Below are positions 26,104 to 35,088 of a stretch of 64,000 nt of DNA, piece after piece. Made by a program: the position numbers and the translations under genes. Each line of letters begins with the position of its first letter. Within the stretch, counting starts at the first letter, position 1. The DNA lies in contig NZ_JAUTWQ010000013.1 in assembly GCF_046719735.1 (NCBI RefSeq), positions 1-64,000 of the forward strand, written 5' to 3'. The DNA is from Halobacillus_B rhizosphaerae (GTDB taxonomy: Bacteria; Bacillota; Bacilli; Bacillales; Halobacillaceae). The notes beneath the pieces are model-generated. The model saw nothing but the letters and a program-made list of their open reading frames with translations. It was not told where the DNA came from and searched no databases.

Positions 26104-26733
26104 CTAAGAGGAGTATTCGATATGTATATACCCTTCTGTCCTTTCAAGTTTATGATTATGAAAATAGAGTCCAGACTCGTCAGCGATCCCATAGCCTAGT
26201 GGTACTCTCGATTGCTTTACAGCTTCTTTTAAAGACTGTTCTTCCTCCCACTTTAAGTAATGAGCAGAGATGACCTGATTCTCCAGTAATCCCAGCCCTT
26301 CTTTAAAGAGCTGAATGTTCTGGTCATTATCTTTCGATGAAATCACGCAATGTACTGGACTTATTAAAGCACCGGCTGAAAAACCTGCGACAGGGACGCC
26401 TTTTCGAAACATGGATACGATTAAAGAATTTAAGGGACCCTGCACAATGAACTTATGGTAAAGTTCTGTATCTCCTCCACCAATAATGATAGCTCCGCAA
26501 CGCCTTAACCGCTCACATTCTTGTTTAGTATAGTTCTCTTTCAAAGGCAGCCAGTAAATCTTATGCGATGCCGAAGCGATGTCAGCCGTGTACTTAGGTA
26601 AGTATTCGCTTGAACCTTCCCGTTCAATATATAAAACTGCAATTTCACCGTTTCTAATCAGACTGGAAAACTTATCTGCCAATTGCGGTGTAAATGGAGG
26701 ACTGCCTCCAAATAAGAACAAATGGGTGGTCAT
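26104..26733 (-). CDS. Peptidase E-like (S51, class I glutamine amidotransferase fold) protein
   Basis: A 209-residue protein. Motifs: the N-terminal LFGGSPP, IIGGGDTELYH near residue 85, and the nucleophile elbow GFSAGALI near residue 115, with Ser as nucleophile. A late His (ISAHYLKW) is a candidate catalytic base. S51 enzymes are aspartyl dipeptidases or cyanophycinase-like. The ATG overlaps the stop of the upstream kinase gene (ATGA), so the two are translationally coupled. Substrate unknown. Confidence 0.78.
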   Translation of the reverse strand: MTTHLFLFGGSPPFTPQLADKFSSLIRNGEIAVLYIEREGSSEYLPKYTADIASASHKIYWLPLKENYTKQECERLRRCGAIIIGGGDTELYHKFIVQGPLNSLIVSMFRKGVPVAGFSAGALISPVHCVISSKDNDQNIQLFKEGLGLLENQVISAHYLKWEEEQSLKEAVKQSRVPLGYGIADESGLYFHNHKLERTEGYIHIEYSS

Positions 26734-27545
26734 TTAAGTCCTTCCTCCTTATACTTACGATAAGCGGCGTGATACGTAGACCCTATGCCCCTTTCAAAAT
26801 TCAAAGAATACTGAATGGCTGCCGTAACAAAATCTTTAGCAGAGCGTACGGCTTCTTCCACTGAAAAGCCCTTAGCAAGTTCGGCGGTAATCGCGGCTGA
26901 ATAGGTACAGCCCGCCCCGCTTGTATGGATCGTGTTGATTCTTTCTGAATGAATCTCCATCATATTCTTACCGTCAAACAGAAGATCAACAGCCGGGTAT
27001 CCTTCAAGAGCACCGCCTTTTATTAAAATATTCTCTGGTCCCATTTGGTAGAGTTCCACTGCAGCTTCCTTCATCTCTTCAGGTGACTGAGGGGCCTGCT
27101 GATTTAGCAGACGTCCGGTTTCTTTTAGATTCGGCGTCAATACGGAAGCAAGGGGCAGCAAATGAGACTTCAAAGCTTCAATAGCATCGTCCTTCAATAA
27201 TTGTGACCCCATTTTACCGATCATTACGGGATCGACTACGATATGCTTCACGTCGGAAGACTGGATGAGGTCTGCTGTCAGTTTAATAATTTCCTCTGTA
27301 AATAACATCCCTGTCTTTAGAGCATCTGCCCCCACATGCTCTAAAGAAGAGTAAACCTGTGCCTTGATTGCATCTAAAGAGTGAGTAAATATTCCTTGAT
27401 CAATCGTTTGATTAGTAGCTACAATCGCAGTAATAGCACTCATTCCGTACACATCTAATTCTTGAAATGTTTTAAGGTCTGCCTGGATGCCCGCACTCCC
27501 TTGTGAAGCTGATCCAGCAATAGTTAACGTCCTTGGGATACTCAT
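26730..27545 (-). CDS. pdxK: Pyridoxal/HMP kinase of the PdxK/ThiD family
   Basis: A 271-residue ribokinase-fold kinase. Family blocks include IQADLKTFQELDVYGMSA, VDPVMIG near residue 120, LTPNLKE near 140, and the anion-hole/catalytic TSGAGCTYSAA near 215. B. subtilis PdxK, once called ThiD, phosphorylates pyridoxal and related compounds. In the substrate loop the usual GSDSSGGAG is GSASQGSAG (Asp13 to Ala), so specificity may be altered. ATG 27545 fits the SD better than GTG 27557. Overlaps the S51 gene by four bases. Confidence 0.78.
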   Translation of the reverse strand: MSIPRTLTIAGSASQGSAGIQADLKTFQELDVYGMSAITAIVATNQTIDQGIFTHSLDAIKAQVYSSLEHVGADALKTGMLFTEEIIKLTADLIQSSDVKHIVVDPVMIGKMGSQLLKDDAIEALKSHLLPLASVLTPNLKETGRLLNQQAPQSPEEMKEAAVELYQMGPENILIKGGALEGYPAVDLLFDGKNMMEIHSERINTIHTSGAGCTYSAAITAELAKGFSVEEAVRSAKDFVTAAIQYSLNFERGIGSTYHAAYRKYKEEGLK

Positions 27546-27666
27546 ACCTACTTCCACACCCTTCTCTATCTTTAGTGAATTGTATCAAATTTACTTTCAT
27601 ATAGGCTAATTCCTAAACTCAGAAACCAATCTACGAACTATAACTCATAGGAAAGGAGGTAAACCA

Positions 27667-27975
27667 ATGAAACCATTTACGAATAGGGTTATTCAAATTA
27701 TCCAGCGAATACCAGAAGGGAAAGTGATGACATACGGGCAGATCGCTCGATTAGCAGGCAGTCCACGAGCAGCCAGGCAGGTGGTCCGTGTCCTGCATTC
27801 TATGAGCAACAATTACTCTCTCCCCTGGCATCGAGTGGTTAATGCACAAGGCCAGCTAGCAATTAAGGACGAAGCATCAGCCGAAATTCAAGCCATGGCA
27901 CTCGAAGCGGAGGGAATTGCCGTCATAAATAAACAGATCAGCTTAGAACGCTATCAATACCATATAGATTATTAA
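27667..27975 (+). CDS. Alkyltransferase-like (ATL) DNA-damage-binding protein
   Basis: A 102-residue protein consisting only of the DNA-binding domain of O6-alkylguanine-DNA methyltransferase. The HTH (YGQIARLAGSPRAARQVV) and the Arg finger (Arg38) are kept. The active-site PCHR is PWHR, with Trp54 replacing the acceptor Cys, which defines ATL proteins. ATLs bind O6-alkylguanine without repairing it and hand the lesion to nucleotide excision repair. SD AGGAGG. A Cas4/AddB-like nuclease gene follows after 59 bases on the same strand, possibly in one transcript. Confidence 0.88.
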   Translation: MKPFTNRVIQIIQRIPEGKVMTYGQIARLAGSPRAARQVVRVLHSMSNNYSLPWHRVVNAQGQLAIKDEASAEIQAMALEAEGIAVINKQISLERYQYHIDY

Positions 27976-28034
27976 TTTTCATACTGTCCTCATTTTTACT
28001 ATAATGAAATCAACCTATTCCCGGGAGGCGCCCT

Positions 28035-28982
28035 ATGTTTGAAGTTCAACCCTATCCTGAGTTGTCCTGGTCTCTGTCCAGACATAAAACTTTGCTGACT
28101 TGCGTAAGAAAATATGCGTACGATTATTATGTTTCTCATAATGGCTGGTTAAGAGATGCAGATTCACTTGCCCGCCAAACCTACCGACTTAAAAAAATTA
28201 CTAATTTAGAGATGTACTTTGGCAGTATTGTACATGATTTAATCTATCAGATCATTCAGCAAGTCCTTCAGAACAAGCAAATACCAACTGAGGAGAAGGT
28301 CGTTACTGAGATTCGCCATCACCTTAACCGAGGGTTTATTGAAGCCACACGCAAAGAGCATTTATGGAATAATCGCCCCAAACATTACACGATGCTTCAC
28401 GAAATCTATTACAGTCAAACGAATGAACTTCCAGTCGGCAAAGTCCAGAAAATCACTGACCGGTTGAATACAACAGTAAAGAACTTTTTTGCCAGTCAGT
28501 CCTTTGCCGATGTTTTAAATAAACAGGATATGCAATTTATTGAATCTGAGAAATTCCGCTACATGAAGATTGCTGGTGTGAAGATCTTCGTCGTTATGGA
28601 CTTGCTTTACAAAGATCTCGAGCAGAATAAATGGGTCATCGTAGATTGGAAGACAGGTAAATCTTCTGAAGAGGACCGTAATCAATTAGCCTTATATGCC
28701 CTCTATCTTCAGCAAAAGTACAAGATTCAGGATCTTAACGATATTATTATTAGGAATGAGTATTTACTGGAAGGCACTCATGTAGAACATCAATTAACTG
28801 AACAAGATTTGCTTAACGTCCAGAATCTTTATCAAATCAGCATGGAACAAATGAAATCCTATCTGGAAGAACCAGAAAAAAACAAGCCAAAACCTATTCC
28901 CCAATTTCCTATGCAGGAGAATCCAAATATTTGTGCACGCTGCAATTATCAGGAACTATGCTTCCCTTCTTCTGCTACCTGA
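28035..28982 (+). CDS. Cas4/AddB-like PD-(D/E)XK nuclease with Fe-S cysteine set
   Basis: A 315-residue standalone RecB-family nuclease. Active-site elements in order: His in GSIVHDLI (near residue 78), Asp in VVMDLLY (near 196), and Asp-x-Lys in VDWKTGK (near 212). One Cys near the N terminus (Cys23) and three at the C terminus (Cys300, Cys303, Cys309) match the 4Fe-4S arrangement of Cas4 and AddB. There is no CRISPR array or cas1 nearby, so a repair role is more likely. SD GGGAGG. Directly downstream of the ATL gene. Confidence 0.83.
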   Translation: MFEVQPYPELSWSLSRHKTLLTCVRKYAYDYYVSHNGWLRDADSLARQTYRLKKITNLEMYFGSIVHDLIYQIIQQVLQNKQIPTEEKVVTEIRHHLNRGFIEATRKEHLWNNRPKHYTMLHEIYYSQTNELPVGKVQKITDRLNTTVKNFFASQSFADVLNKQDMQFIESEKFRYMKIAGVKIFVVMDLLYKDLEQNKWVIVDWKTGKSSEEDRNQLALYALYLQQKYKIQDLNDIIIRNEYLLEGTHVEHQLTEQDLLNVQNLYQISMEQMKSYLEEPEKNKPKPIPQFPMQENPNICARCNYQELCFPSSAT

Positions 28983-29077
28983 TTAATGTATCTCCTGCCA
29001 GCTTACATGTTTAACGTACTAGAAAACCGGCTAAATAATGGATGGAGACGAACACTAGCTGAAGGAGTTGTTATAAC

Positions 29078-29710
29078 ATGAAAGTACTAGTTGCAGGAGC
29101 AAATGGCAGTACTGGCCGTTTACTCATTCAATATTTAAAAGAAGATGGTCACGAAGCTTATGGTTTGGTACGTAAGGAAGAGCAGAAAAGCACAATCGAA
29201 CAGCTTGGAGGAACCCCTGTTTTAGCGGACCTTACAAGTGATGTTGGTTATGCAGTGAAAGGCATGGACGCTGTTATTTTTGCTGCAGGATCCGGATCAA
29301 GCACAGGCCCTGAACAAACGGAAATCGTTGACCGTGACGGCGCCATAAACTTAATAAAAGCTACAGAAAACCTTGGGATTAAGAAATTTGTTATGTTGAG
29401 TTCTATTGCTGCTGGGCAGCCTGAACGAGGCAACGAAGAAATGAAACATTACCTTAAAATGAAAGGTGAAGCCGACGATTACCTTAAAACTACGGAGCTT
29501 GATTACTCTATTGTCCGTCCAGGCGGTCTTACTGATGAAGAAGGAACCAGTAAAGTTAAAGTAGAGAAGAAAGTTGACGGGGGCACTATTCCAAGAGCAG
29601 ATGTTGCTAAAACGATGATTGCTGCTTTAAACGAAGCCAATGCTTATCATAAAACATTTGAACTGGTTTCAGGCGAAACCCAAATCGAGGAAGCTCTAAA
29701 ATCACTTTAA
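29078..29710 (+). CDS. NAD(P)-binding atypical SDR (YhfK-like)
   Basis: A 210-residue Rossmann protein. GANGSTGRL near residue 7 is the atypical-SDR dinucleotide motif. VIFAAGSGS near residue 68 and FVMLSSIAAG near 109 follow, and YSIVRPGGLT near 146 is the substrate-domain landmark. Members include flavin reductases and oxidoreductases of unknown substrate. SD AAGGAG; own terminator at 29724-29751. Confidence 0.83.
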   Translation: MKVLVAGANGSTGRLLIQYLKEDGHEAYGLVRKEEQKSTIEQLGGTPVLADLTSDVGYAVKGMDAVIFAAGSGSSTGPEQTEIVDRDGAINLIKATENLGIKKFVMLSSIAAGQPERGNEEMKHYLKMKGEADDYLKTTELDYSIVRPGGLTDEEGTSKVKVEKKVDGGTIPRADVAKTMIAALNEANAYHKTFELVSGETQIEEALKSL

Positions 29711-29723
29711 TTAGTACTAACCC

Positions 29724-29751
29724 AGCCATCCTTGACGAGGATGGCTTTTTT
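29724..29751 (+). terminator. Terminator after the YhfK-like gene
   Basis: AGCCATCC and GGATGGCT pair around a 7-base loop and are followed by TTTTT. Confidence 0.85.
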
Positions 29752-29860
29752 GTTGTGATTCCAACAACAATGCGCCTGCTTGAAGGAATTTGTATTGTGT
29801 ATAAATTTATTTTAGTATAATGTGTATACTTGAATGCTTTAAAGAAGAGGTGAAGAAGAA

Positions 29861-31123
29861 GTGAAAGGGTCGCTAATTAAACAACACAGAAAGTTTAAAA
29901 ATTTAACTTTAGAGGATCTTGCCCAAGGAATCTGCTCAGTATCCTATTTAAGTAAAATTGAACATAATTCAATCAATGCCAGCGATGAAATCTATCGTCT
30001 TCTCGGAGAGCGTTTAAGTATTACCTTGACAGACATTAACCAAAAATTTGATGAAACTATTTATGAAAATTTACACCAATGGCATGAAGCCATTCAAATG
30101 AGAGATTTTTCAATAATGAAAGAATATCAAAGTTATGCTGAAAAGGCTCTAAACAAGAACCAAAATATTGACCTTTTGAACTTGTACCACATCATTCAGG
30201 TACGGCACAACATGACATTAAACGAAACCAGCATTTCCAAAGAAAAAATGAAAGAACTAAAAGGAATCTTTCCAGAAGCCACTGCTGAATATCATTTCTT
30301 TTATTATAAAACTGTAGGGTTGGATTTTTTTATTAATGGAGAAATTCGAGATGCGCTCGACTACTTCCGAAAAGCCAATCAAATGATGAATAAGTTGCCG
30401 TTAGAAGATAGCGAAACCTATTTTCATTTATCTTTAGCCTATTCCCGCACGCGGTCTGCGGTTGAATCCAATTTTTATGCTGAAAAAGCCTTAGAGGGTT
30501 ATACTAACTCATTAGAGTATTCTAAAATTATTGATAGTTACACAATTATTGCTATCAATTATCAGATTTTAAATGCCTATGATATTGCAAAAGATTACTT
30601 CCTAAAGATTTTAAAAGTTGCAAAGAATCACCTTAATTTTATTGAAAAACGGAGGATTTTTCATAATTTAGGATATATCAATATTAATATGGAAAACTAT
30701 ACCGAGGCTTTGTATTATTTATATAAAGCTAAAGATATTACTACAGAAGATACAGAATTTAACGCAAGTACGAACTACCTTTTATCTTTAGCCCATTATT
30801 ACAGTGGTGACAGAGAAAAATGTTTGGATTTTATTGAAATTGGTGAAGAAGAAGCAAAATCAAACGCTGCTCTCAAATACCAGCACAAATTTTTCATCTT
30901 AAAAAACAAACTTCAAGAGACAACTCATCAGATGGACTTTATAGCAAAATTGGAACAAAATATCATTCCGGATTTACGAAATATGAATGAATACGATGAT
31001 TACAAGGATAACCTTGAGCTGCTCGGCAACTTATACTACAACAAAAGAATGTATAAGAAAGCTTCCATGTATTTTAAAGAAGCGAACAATTATAAATCCA
31101 CCCAGAAGAAAGACCTACTTTAA
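29861..31123 (+). CDS. Second NprR-like RRNPP regulator, without a peptide gene
   Basis: A 420-residue paralogue of the regulator at 17991-19274. N-terminal HTH (residues 1-60; LEDLAQGICSVSYLSKIEH) then TPR helices to the end, including YFRKANQMM and FYAEKALEGY. A GTG start follows AAGAGGTG. Unlike the first copy there is no signal-peptide gene in front of the terminator 12 bases downstream, so it may respond to a pheromone encoded elsewhere or to another ligand. Base composition is more AT-rich than its neighbours. Confidence 0.83.
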   Translation: MKGSLIKQHRKFKNLTLEDLAQGICSVSYLSKIEHNSINASDEIYRLLGERLSITLTDINQKFDETIYENLHQWHEAIQMRDFSIMKEYQSYAEKALNKNQNIDLLNLYHIIQVRHNMTLNETSISKEKMKELKGIFPEATAEYHFFYYKTVGLDFFINGEIRDALDYFRKANQMMNKLPLEDSETYFHLSLAYSRTRSAVESNFYAEKALEGYTNSLEYSKIIDSYTIIAINYQILNAYDIAKDYFLKILKVAKNHLNFIEKRRIFHNLGYININMENYTEALYYLYKAKDITTEDTEFNASTNYLLSLAHYYSGDREKCLDFIEIGEEEAKSNAALKYQHKFFILKNKLQETTHQMDFIAKLEQNIIPDLRNMNEYDDYKDNLELLGNLYYNKRMYKKASMYFKEANNYKSTQKKDLL

Positions 31124-31134
31124 TATTCCCCATC

Positions 31135-31167
31135 AAAAAGCCGGCAACTCATTGTTGCCGGCTTTTA
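31135..31167. terminator. Bidirectional terminator between RRNPP regulator and ypcP
   Basis: AAAAGCCGGCAAC and GTTGCCGGCTTTT form a perfect 13-base-pair stem with a 5-base loop, with A/T tails suited to both strands. Confidence 0.88.
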
Positions 31168-31175
31168 CATAATGG

Positions 31176-32054
31176 TTAGGAAACCCCTAAAATATTCTTC
31201 TTCCAATTTTTAAATTCCAGTTCATCAAATTTAGCACTCATTTTATCATCATCAATATAAAACAGTGCATCCTCCAATGTACAATTTACATCTGCTTCAC
31301 AGTGAATCCGGGCAAGCTTTCTTGATAAATGAAGCATTTCAAGGTCCGCTTCGATTTTAGACCTCTGCCCTTTCGTAAGACGATCCATATTCTCAAGAAT
31401 GCCTTCTATGGTTTCATGTTCTATTAACAGTTTCAGGGCTGTTTTTTCTCCTATTCCTTTAACTCCAGGATAATTATCACTGCTGTCTCCCATTAATGCC
31501 TTTAAATCGACCATTTGGGCAGGAGTAATCCCCTTCTCTTCATAAAATGACTGCTCGTGATATTCCGCATAATTTCCATAGCCTTTCTGCAGTAAAACAA
31601 CAGAAATGTTCGGTTTTAACAGCTGCAGCATATCCTGATCTCCTGTCAAAATGAACACTTGCGAATGCTCACTGTATTGATGACTGAGTGTGCCTAAACA
31701 ATCATCAGCTTCAAAACCAGCTTGTCCTACATTAGGAATATTTAAAGACTCAACGACTTCCTTTGCTAAATCAAACTGCGGAATCAGTTCTACCGGTGGT
31801 GCTCCGCGATTGGCTTTATATTCAGGAAACATATCATTTCTGAAGGTTTTACTTCCCATATCCCAGCAGCACACTACATGAGTGGGCTGATAATGGTTAA
31901 CTGCAGTAAACAAGTGTTTCATCATACCGTAAACTCCATTAGTTGGAGTACCTTTACTATTTACCATAAAATAATTACTCATGGCTGTAGCATAGAATGC
32001 CCGAAATAAGAGGGCCATCCCATCCACCAGCAAAATACGATTTGTTGTGGTCAT
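31176..32054 (-). CDS. ypcP: 5'-3' exonuclease/flap endonuclease YpcP
   Basis: A 292-residue protein equivalent to the N-terminal 5' nuclease domain of DNA polymerase I. Metal-binding acidic residues are visible in LLVDGMALLFRAF, FEADDCLGTL, TGDQDMLQL and the helix-hairpin-helix region GDSSDNYPGVKGIGEKTA. It would remove RNA primers and flaps. Standalone copies occur in Bacillaceae beside full-length PolA. SD AAGGGC-like; transcribed alone. Confidence 0.88.
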   Translation of the reverse strand: MTTTNRILLVDGMALLFRAFYATAMSNYFMVNSKGTPTNGVYGMMKHLFTAVNHYQPTHVVCCWDMGSKTFRNDMFPEYKANRGAPPVELIPQFDLAKEVVESLNIPNVGQAGFEADDCLGTLSHQYSEHSQVFILTGDQDMLQLLKPNISVVLLQKGYGNYAEYHEQSFYEEKGITPAQMVDLKALMGDSSDNYPGVKGIGEKTALKLLIEHETIEGILENMDRLTKGQRSKIEADLEMLHLSRKLARIHCEADVNCTLEDALFYIDDDKMSAKFDELEFKNWKKNILGVS

Positions 32055-32258
32055 TTATACGTGCCCTTCTTTCATAGAGAGATAGCCCTATTATAACAAA
32101 AAAGCGGGCATAGAAGAGAATTAAGATTTTGCCAGAAACACTCTTACTCTTTCAGGTGACCTCATCTTGTTTTCTCATCCAAATTATCTAATAATTGACA
32201 AAATTCCGTCAGCATGATAGCTTCAAACTAAGTGCAATTCTATTTACATAGCGAATTT

Positions 32259-32272
32259 TGTAAGCGTTTGCA
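32259..32272 (+). promoter_or_regulatory. cre box (CcpA site) upstream of the aldehyde dehydrogenase
   Basis: TGTAAGCGTTTGCA matches the cre consensus TGNAARCGNWWNCA at every position. It lies 30 bases before the start codon, a place where CcpA would repress under glucose. A TTGACA hexamer at 32195-32200 lacks a good -10 partner, so the promoter is unclear. Confidence 0.75.
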
Positions 32273-32301
32273 CTTATATATGAATGGGAGGAATGAATGA
32301 G

Positions 32302-33822
32302 ATGGTATATGCATTTCCGAACACAGAAGGTGCGATCGTCCAATTTAAAGAACGATATGATAATTTTATAGGCGGCAAGTGGACTGCCCCTGTTAAAGGG
32401 CAGTACTTTGATAATGTCACTCCTGTAACAGGTAAAGCATTCTGTCAGGTAGCGCGTTCAACCGAAGAAGACATTGAACTTGCTTTAGATGCTGCTCATA
32501 AAGCAAAGCATTCCTGGGGGAAAACCTCGGCTACGGAACGCTCTGTTATCTTAAATCGCATTGCCGATCGAATGGAAGAAAATTTGGAACAATTAGCCGT
32601 TGCCGAAACTTGGGAAAATGGGAAAGCCGTTCGAGAAACTTTGAATGCAGACCTTCCCCTGGCTGTGGATCATTTCCGGTATTTCGCTTCAGTCATTCGA
32701 GCACAGGAAGGTTCGATTGGAGAAATAGATCAGGATACGATTGCTTACCATTTTCACGAGCCTCTTGGGGTCGTTGGACAAATCATCCCTTGGAATTTCC
32801 CGATTTTAATGGGTGTGTGGAAGATTGCTCCTGCCCTGGCCGCTGGTAATACCATTGTATTAAAGCCGGCAGAGCAGACACCTGCTTCTATCCTTTATAT
32901 GATGGACCTCATTGGCGATCTGCTTCCTGAAGGGGTGTTAAATATCGTCAATGGATTTGGATTAGAAGCTGGAAAACCACTTGCTTCCAATCCAAGAATT
33001 AATAAAGTCGCCTTTACCGGTGAAACCACAACCGGAAGAATGATCATGCAGTATGCTTCTCAAAATATTATCCCTGTAACACTGGAACTTGGGGGCAAAT
33101 CGCCGAATATTTTCTTCGAAGACGTGATGAGTAAAGATGACGATTTCCTTGATAAAACCATTGAAGGTATGGTGATGTTTGCTTTAAATCAAGGTGAAGT
33201 TTGTACTTGTCCTTCTCGTGCTTTAATCCAGGAATCTATCTATGATAAGTTTATGGAAAAAGCGCTTGAACGAGTGAAAGCTATTAAAACAGGAAACCCG
33301 CTGGATCCAGAAGTTATGATGGGTGCCCAGGCTTCTTCAGAACAAATGGATAAGATTATGTCCTATTTAGCCATTGGTAAAGAAGAAGGGGCTGAATGCC
33401 TGGTTGGTGGAGATAGAAACTCATTGGATGGTGATTTTTCAGAGGGGTACTATGTTCAGCCAACGATGTTTAAAGGAAAAAATGACATGAGAATTTTCCA
33501 GGAAGAAATTTTCGGACCAGTACTCTCAGTCACTACCTTTAAAGACCAGAAAGAGGCATTGGAAATTGCAAACGATACGTTATACGGCCTCGGAGCTGGT
33601 GTATGGACCCGTGACATGAATACTGCCTACCGGTTTGGACGTGAGATAGAAGCGGGCCGTGTCTGGACGAACTGCTACCACGCCTACCCTGCTCATGCCG
33701 CTTTTGGAGGCTATAAAATGTCAGGTGTCGGCCGTGAAAACCATAAGATGATGCTGGATCACTATCAGCAGACAAAAAACATGCTAGTCAGCTACAGCCC
33801 GCAGAAACTAGGATTCTTTTAA
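32302..33822 (+). CDS. Aldehyde dehydrogenase (NAD-dependent, acetaldehyde-type)
   Basis: A 506-residue ALDH. Motifs: PWNFPILMGVWKIAPALAAG near residue 160, LELGGKSPNI with the general-base Glu near 260, and QGEVCTCPSR with the nucleophile Cys near 300. NAD contacts are in FTGETTTG. Members of this group, often beside DUF779, oxidise acetaldehyde and related aldehydes. ATG 32302 is used because GGGAGG lies 10 bases upstream; in-frame ATGs at 32284 and 32293 overlap that SD. Controlled by cre at 32259-32272; followed 26 bases later by the DUF779 gene. Confidence 0.9.
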   Translation: MVYAFPNTEGAIVQFKERYDNFIGGKWTAPVKGQYFDNVTPVTGKAFCQVARSTEEDIELALDAAHKAKHSWGKTSATERSVILNRIADRMEENLEQLAVAETWENGKAVRETLNADLPLAVDHFRYFASVIRAQEGSIGEIDQDTIAYHFHEPLGVVGQIIPWNFPILMGVWKIAPALAAGNTIVLKPAEQTPASILYMMDLIGDLLPEGVLNIVNGFGLEAGKPLASNPRINKVAFTGETTTGRMIMQYASQNIIPVTLELGGKSPNIFFEDVMSKDDDFLDKTIEGMVMFALNQGEVCTCPSRALIQESIYDKFMEKALERVKAIKTGNPLDPEVMMGAQASSEQMDKIMSYLAIGKEEGAECLVGGDRNSLDGDFSEGYYVQPTMFKGKNDMRIFQEEIFGPVLSVTTFKDQKEALEIANDTLYGLGAGVWTRDMNTAYRFGREIEAGRVWTNCYHAYPAHAAFGGYKMSGVGRENHKMMLDHYQQTKNMLVSYSPQKLGFF

Positions 33823-33848
33823 ACTACACGCAGAGGAGGTGACCGATA

Positions 33849-34217
33849 TTGGTACAACGTGTAACCGCTACGGATTCCGCCCTCCAATTAATAGAAGAGT
33901 TAAAAGAAAAACACGGTCCCTTGATGTTTCATCAATCAGGAGGATGCTGTGACGGCAGCTCTCCTATGTGCTACCCTGAAGGTGATCTGCTAACAGGGAG
34001 CCAGGATGTTCTGCTTGGAACAATTGGAGACACACCTTTTTATATGAACAAGAAGCAATATGAATACTGGAAGCATACGCAAGTCATCATTGATGTTGTG
34101 GATGGCAGAGGCGGAATGTTTTCTTTAGAAGGAGTAATGGGAAAGCGATTTTTATCTCGTTCCCGGGCTTTTTCTGATGAAGAATTTAAAGAACTAAAAG
34201 CTGAAGGAACCGTTTAA
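33849..34217 (+). CDS. DUF779 domain protein
   Basis: A 122-residue protein starting at TTG behind a perfect GAGGAGGTGA SD. The diagnostic block is HQSGGCCDGSSPMC near residue 30, a cysteine-rich site that could bind a metal. DUF779 genes are commonly paired with NAD aldehyde dehydrogenases, as here, and probably assist that enzyme; biochemical function is not established. Confidence 0.88.
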   Translation: MVQRVTATDSALQLIEELKEKHGPLMFHQSGGCCDGSSPMCYPEGDLLTGSQDVLLGTIGDTPFYMNKKQYEYWKHTQVIIDVVDGRGGMFSLEGVMGKRFLSRSRAFSDEEFKELKAEGTV

Positions 34218-34221
34218 AGCT

Positions 34222-34258
34222 AAAAGACTCGCACAGAAATCTGTGCGAGTCTTTTTTT
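34222..34258 (+). terminator. Terminator after ALDH-DUF779
   Basis: AAAGACTCGCACAG and CTGTGCGAGTCTTT form a 14-base-pair stem with a 4-base loop and a T-run. Confidence 0.9.
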
Positions 34259-34287
34259 AACACCAAATGCGGAGATGATTGATCCAC

Positions 34288-35061
34288 TTAAAGATCTGCA
34301 ATCACTAGTTGTTCTACTTCCCCTACAATGGTTTCTAGTTCTCTCAGACCGGATTCCACATCACTTATAAACACTTGCTCCAGTCGCCTTCCTATCCCCT
34401 CAGGTACACGGGACATCTGTTCTAAGGACTTTCTCTGCCACTTAAAGGCTGGATGGTGAACATATAACTTATTATGGGCAAATAATTGTGCCATTACTTT
34501 TTTCTCTACTGCTGCCATTAAGTCATAAAGCATGAGATAATCTCCACGGGACTGTAGAGCTACCCTGCTATCCCATCTGCTCCCGAGTTCCATATTTTCA
34601 GTTAGCATGGCGCGTTTTAAACCGTCGGGATACACTGCCGTTTTGTGTTTGAATTGACTTATCTTTTCATTTCCGTGCAAAGGGATTCCATCATGAACAG
34701 CTGCCACTAAGCACTGATCCTCTAAATTAGTGGAATATTCTTTTGTTACTCTATCAATGGTTTTATCAATGGTTTGGCATAGAAAATTACTGATCTCCAT
34801 TTTCACCCCATTGTACCAATAAGTTTCCGACCACTCTTCATCCTCATAGGGATAGAAACTTTTAAGTACCCCATTCACCCTTCTGATAACTTCCATTCGA
34901 TCCTCCGATGAGGGAGATTGATTCCAAATGACATGAAGCTCAATGTCAGAGTGACCATCTTCCCATCCTCTTGAGACAGAACCCGCTAGTAGAACAGCCG
35001 AAACTTTTTCGTTTCGGCTATACAGCTTTCCAATTTCATGAGCGATATTCCTTAATTTCAT
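34288..35061 (-). CDS. Nucleotidyltransferase-domain protein
   Basis: A 257-residue protein with the minimal nucleotidyltransferase signature LLAGSVSRGWEDGHSDIEL near residue 25: Gly-Ser then Asp-x-Asp/Glu metal ligands (here Asp-Ile-Glu). A mainly helical C-terminal region follows. Related to aminoglycoside adenylyltransferase-like proteins of unknown substrate. No resistance gene context is seen. The ATG follows GGAGGAGT. Confidence 0.72.
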   Translation of the reverse strand: MKLRNIAHEIGKLYSRNEKVSAVLLAGSVSRGWEDGHSDIELHVIWNQSPSSEDRMEVIRRVNGVLKSFYPYEDEEWSETYWYNGVKMEISNFLCQTIDKTIDRVTKEYSTNLEDQCLVAAVHDGIPLHGNEKISQFKHKTAVYPDGLKRAMLTENMELGSRWDSRVALQSRGDYLMLYDLMAAVEKKVMAQLFAHNKLYVHHPAFKWQRKSLEQMSRVPEGIGRRLEQVFISDVESGLRELETIVGEVEQLVIADL

Positions 35062-35088
35062 TACAGTGTAACTCCTCCAAACAGCTGA

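Noticed and set aside
28035..28982. The Cas4-like nuclease as part of a CRISPR-Cas locus
   Set aside because: No repeats, cas1 or cas2 are found in the window; the neighbours are repair and metabolic genes.
30987..31172. A 61-codon frame at the end of the second NprR-like gene as its signal peptide
   Set aside because: It lies mostly inside the regulator gene in another frame, has no SD and no signal-peptide-like hydrophobic core, and crosses the terminator.
34288..35061. Acquired antibiotic-resistance gene
   Set aside because: Only the generic nucleotidyltransferase motif is present and there is no mobile element nearby; the same caution applies to the gene at 51263-52039.
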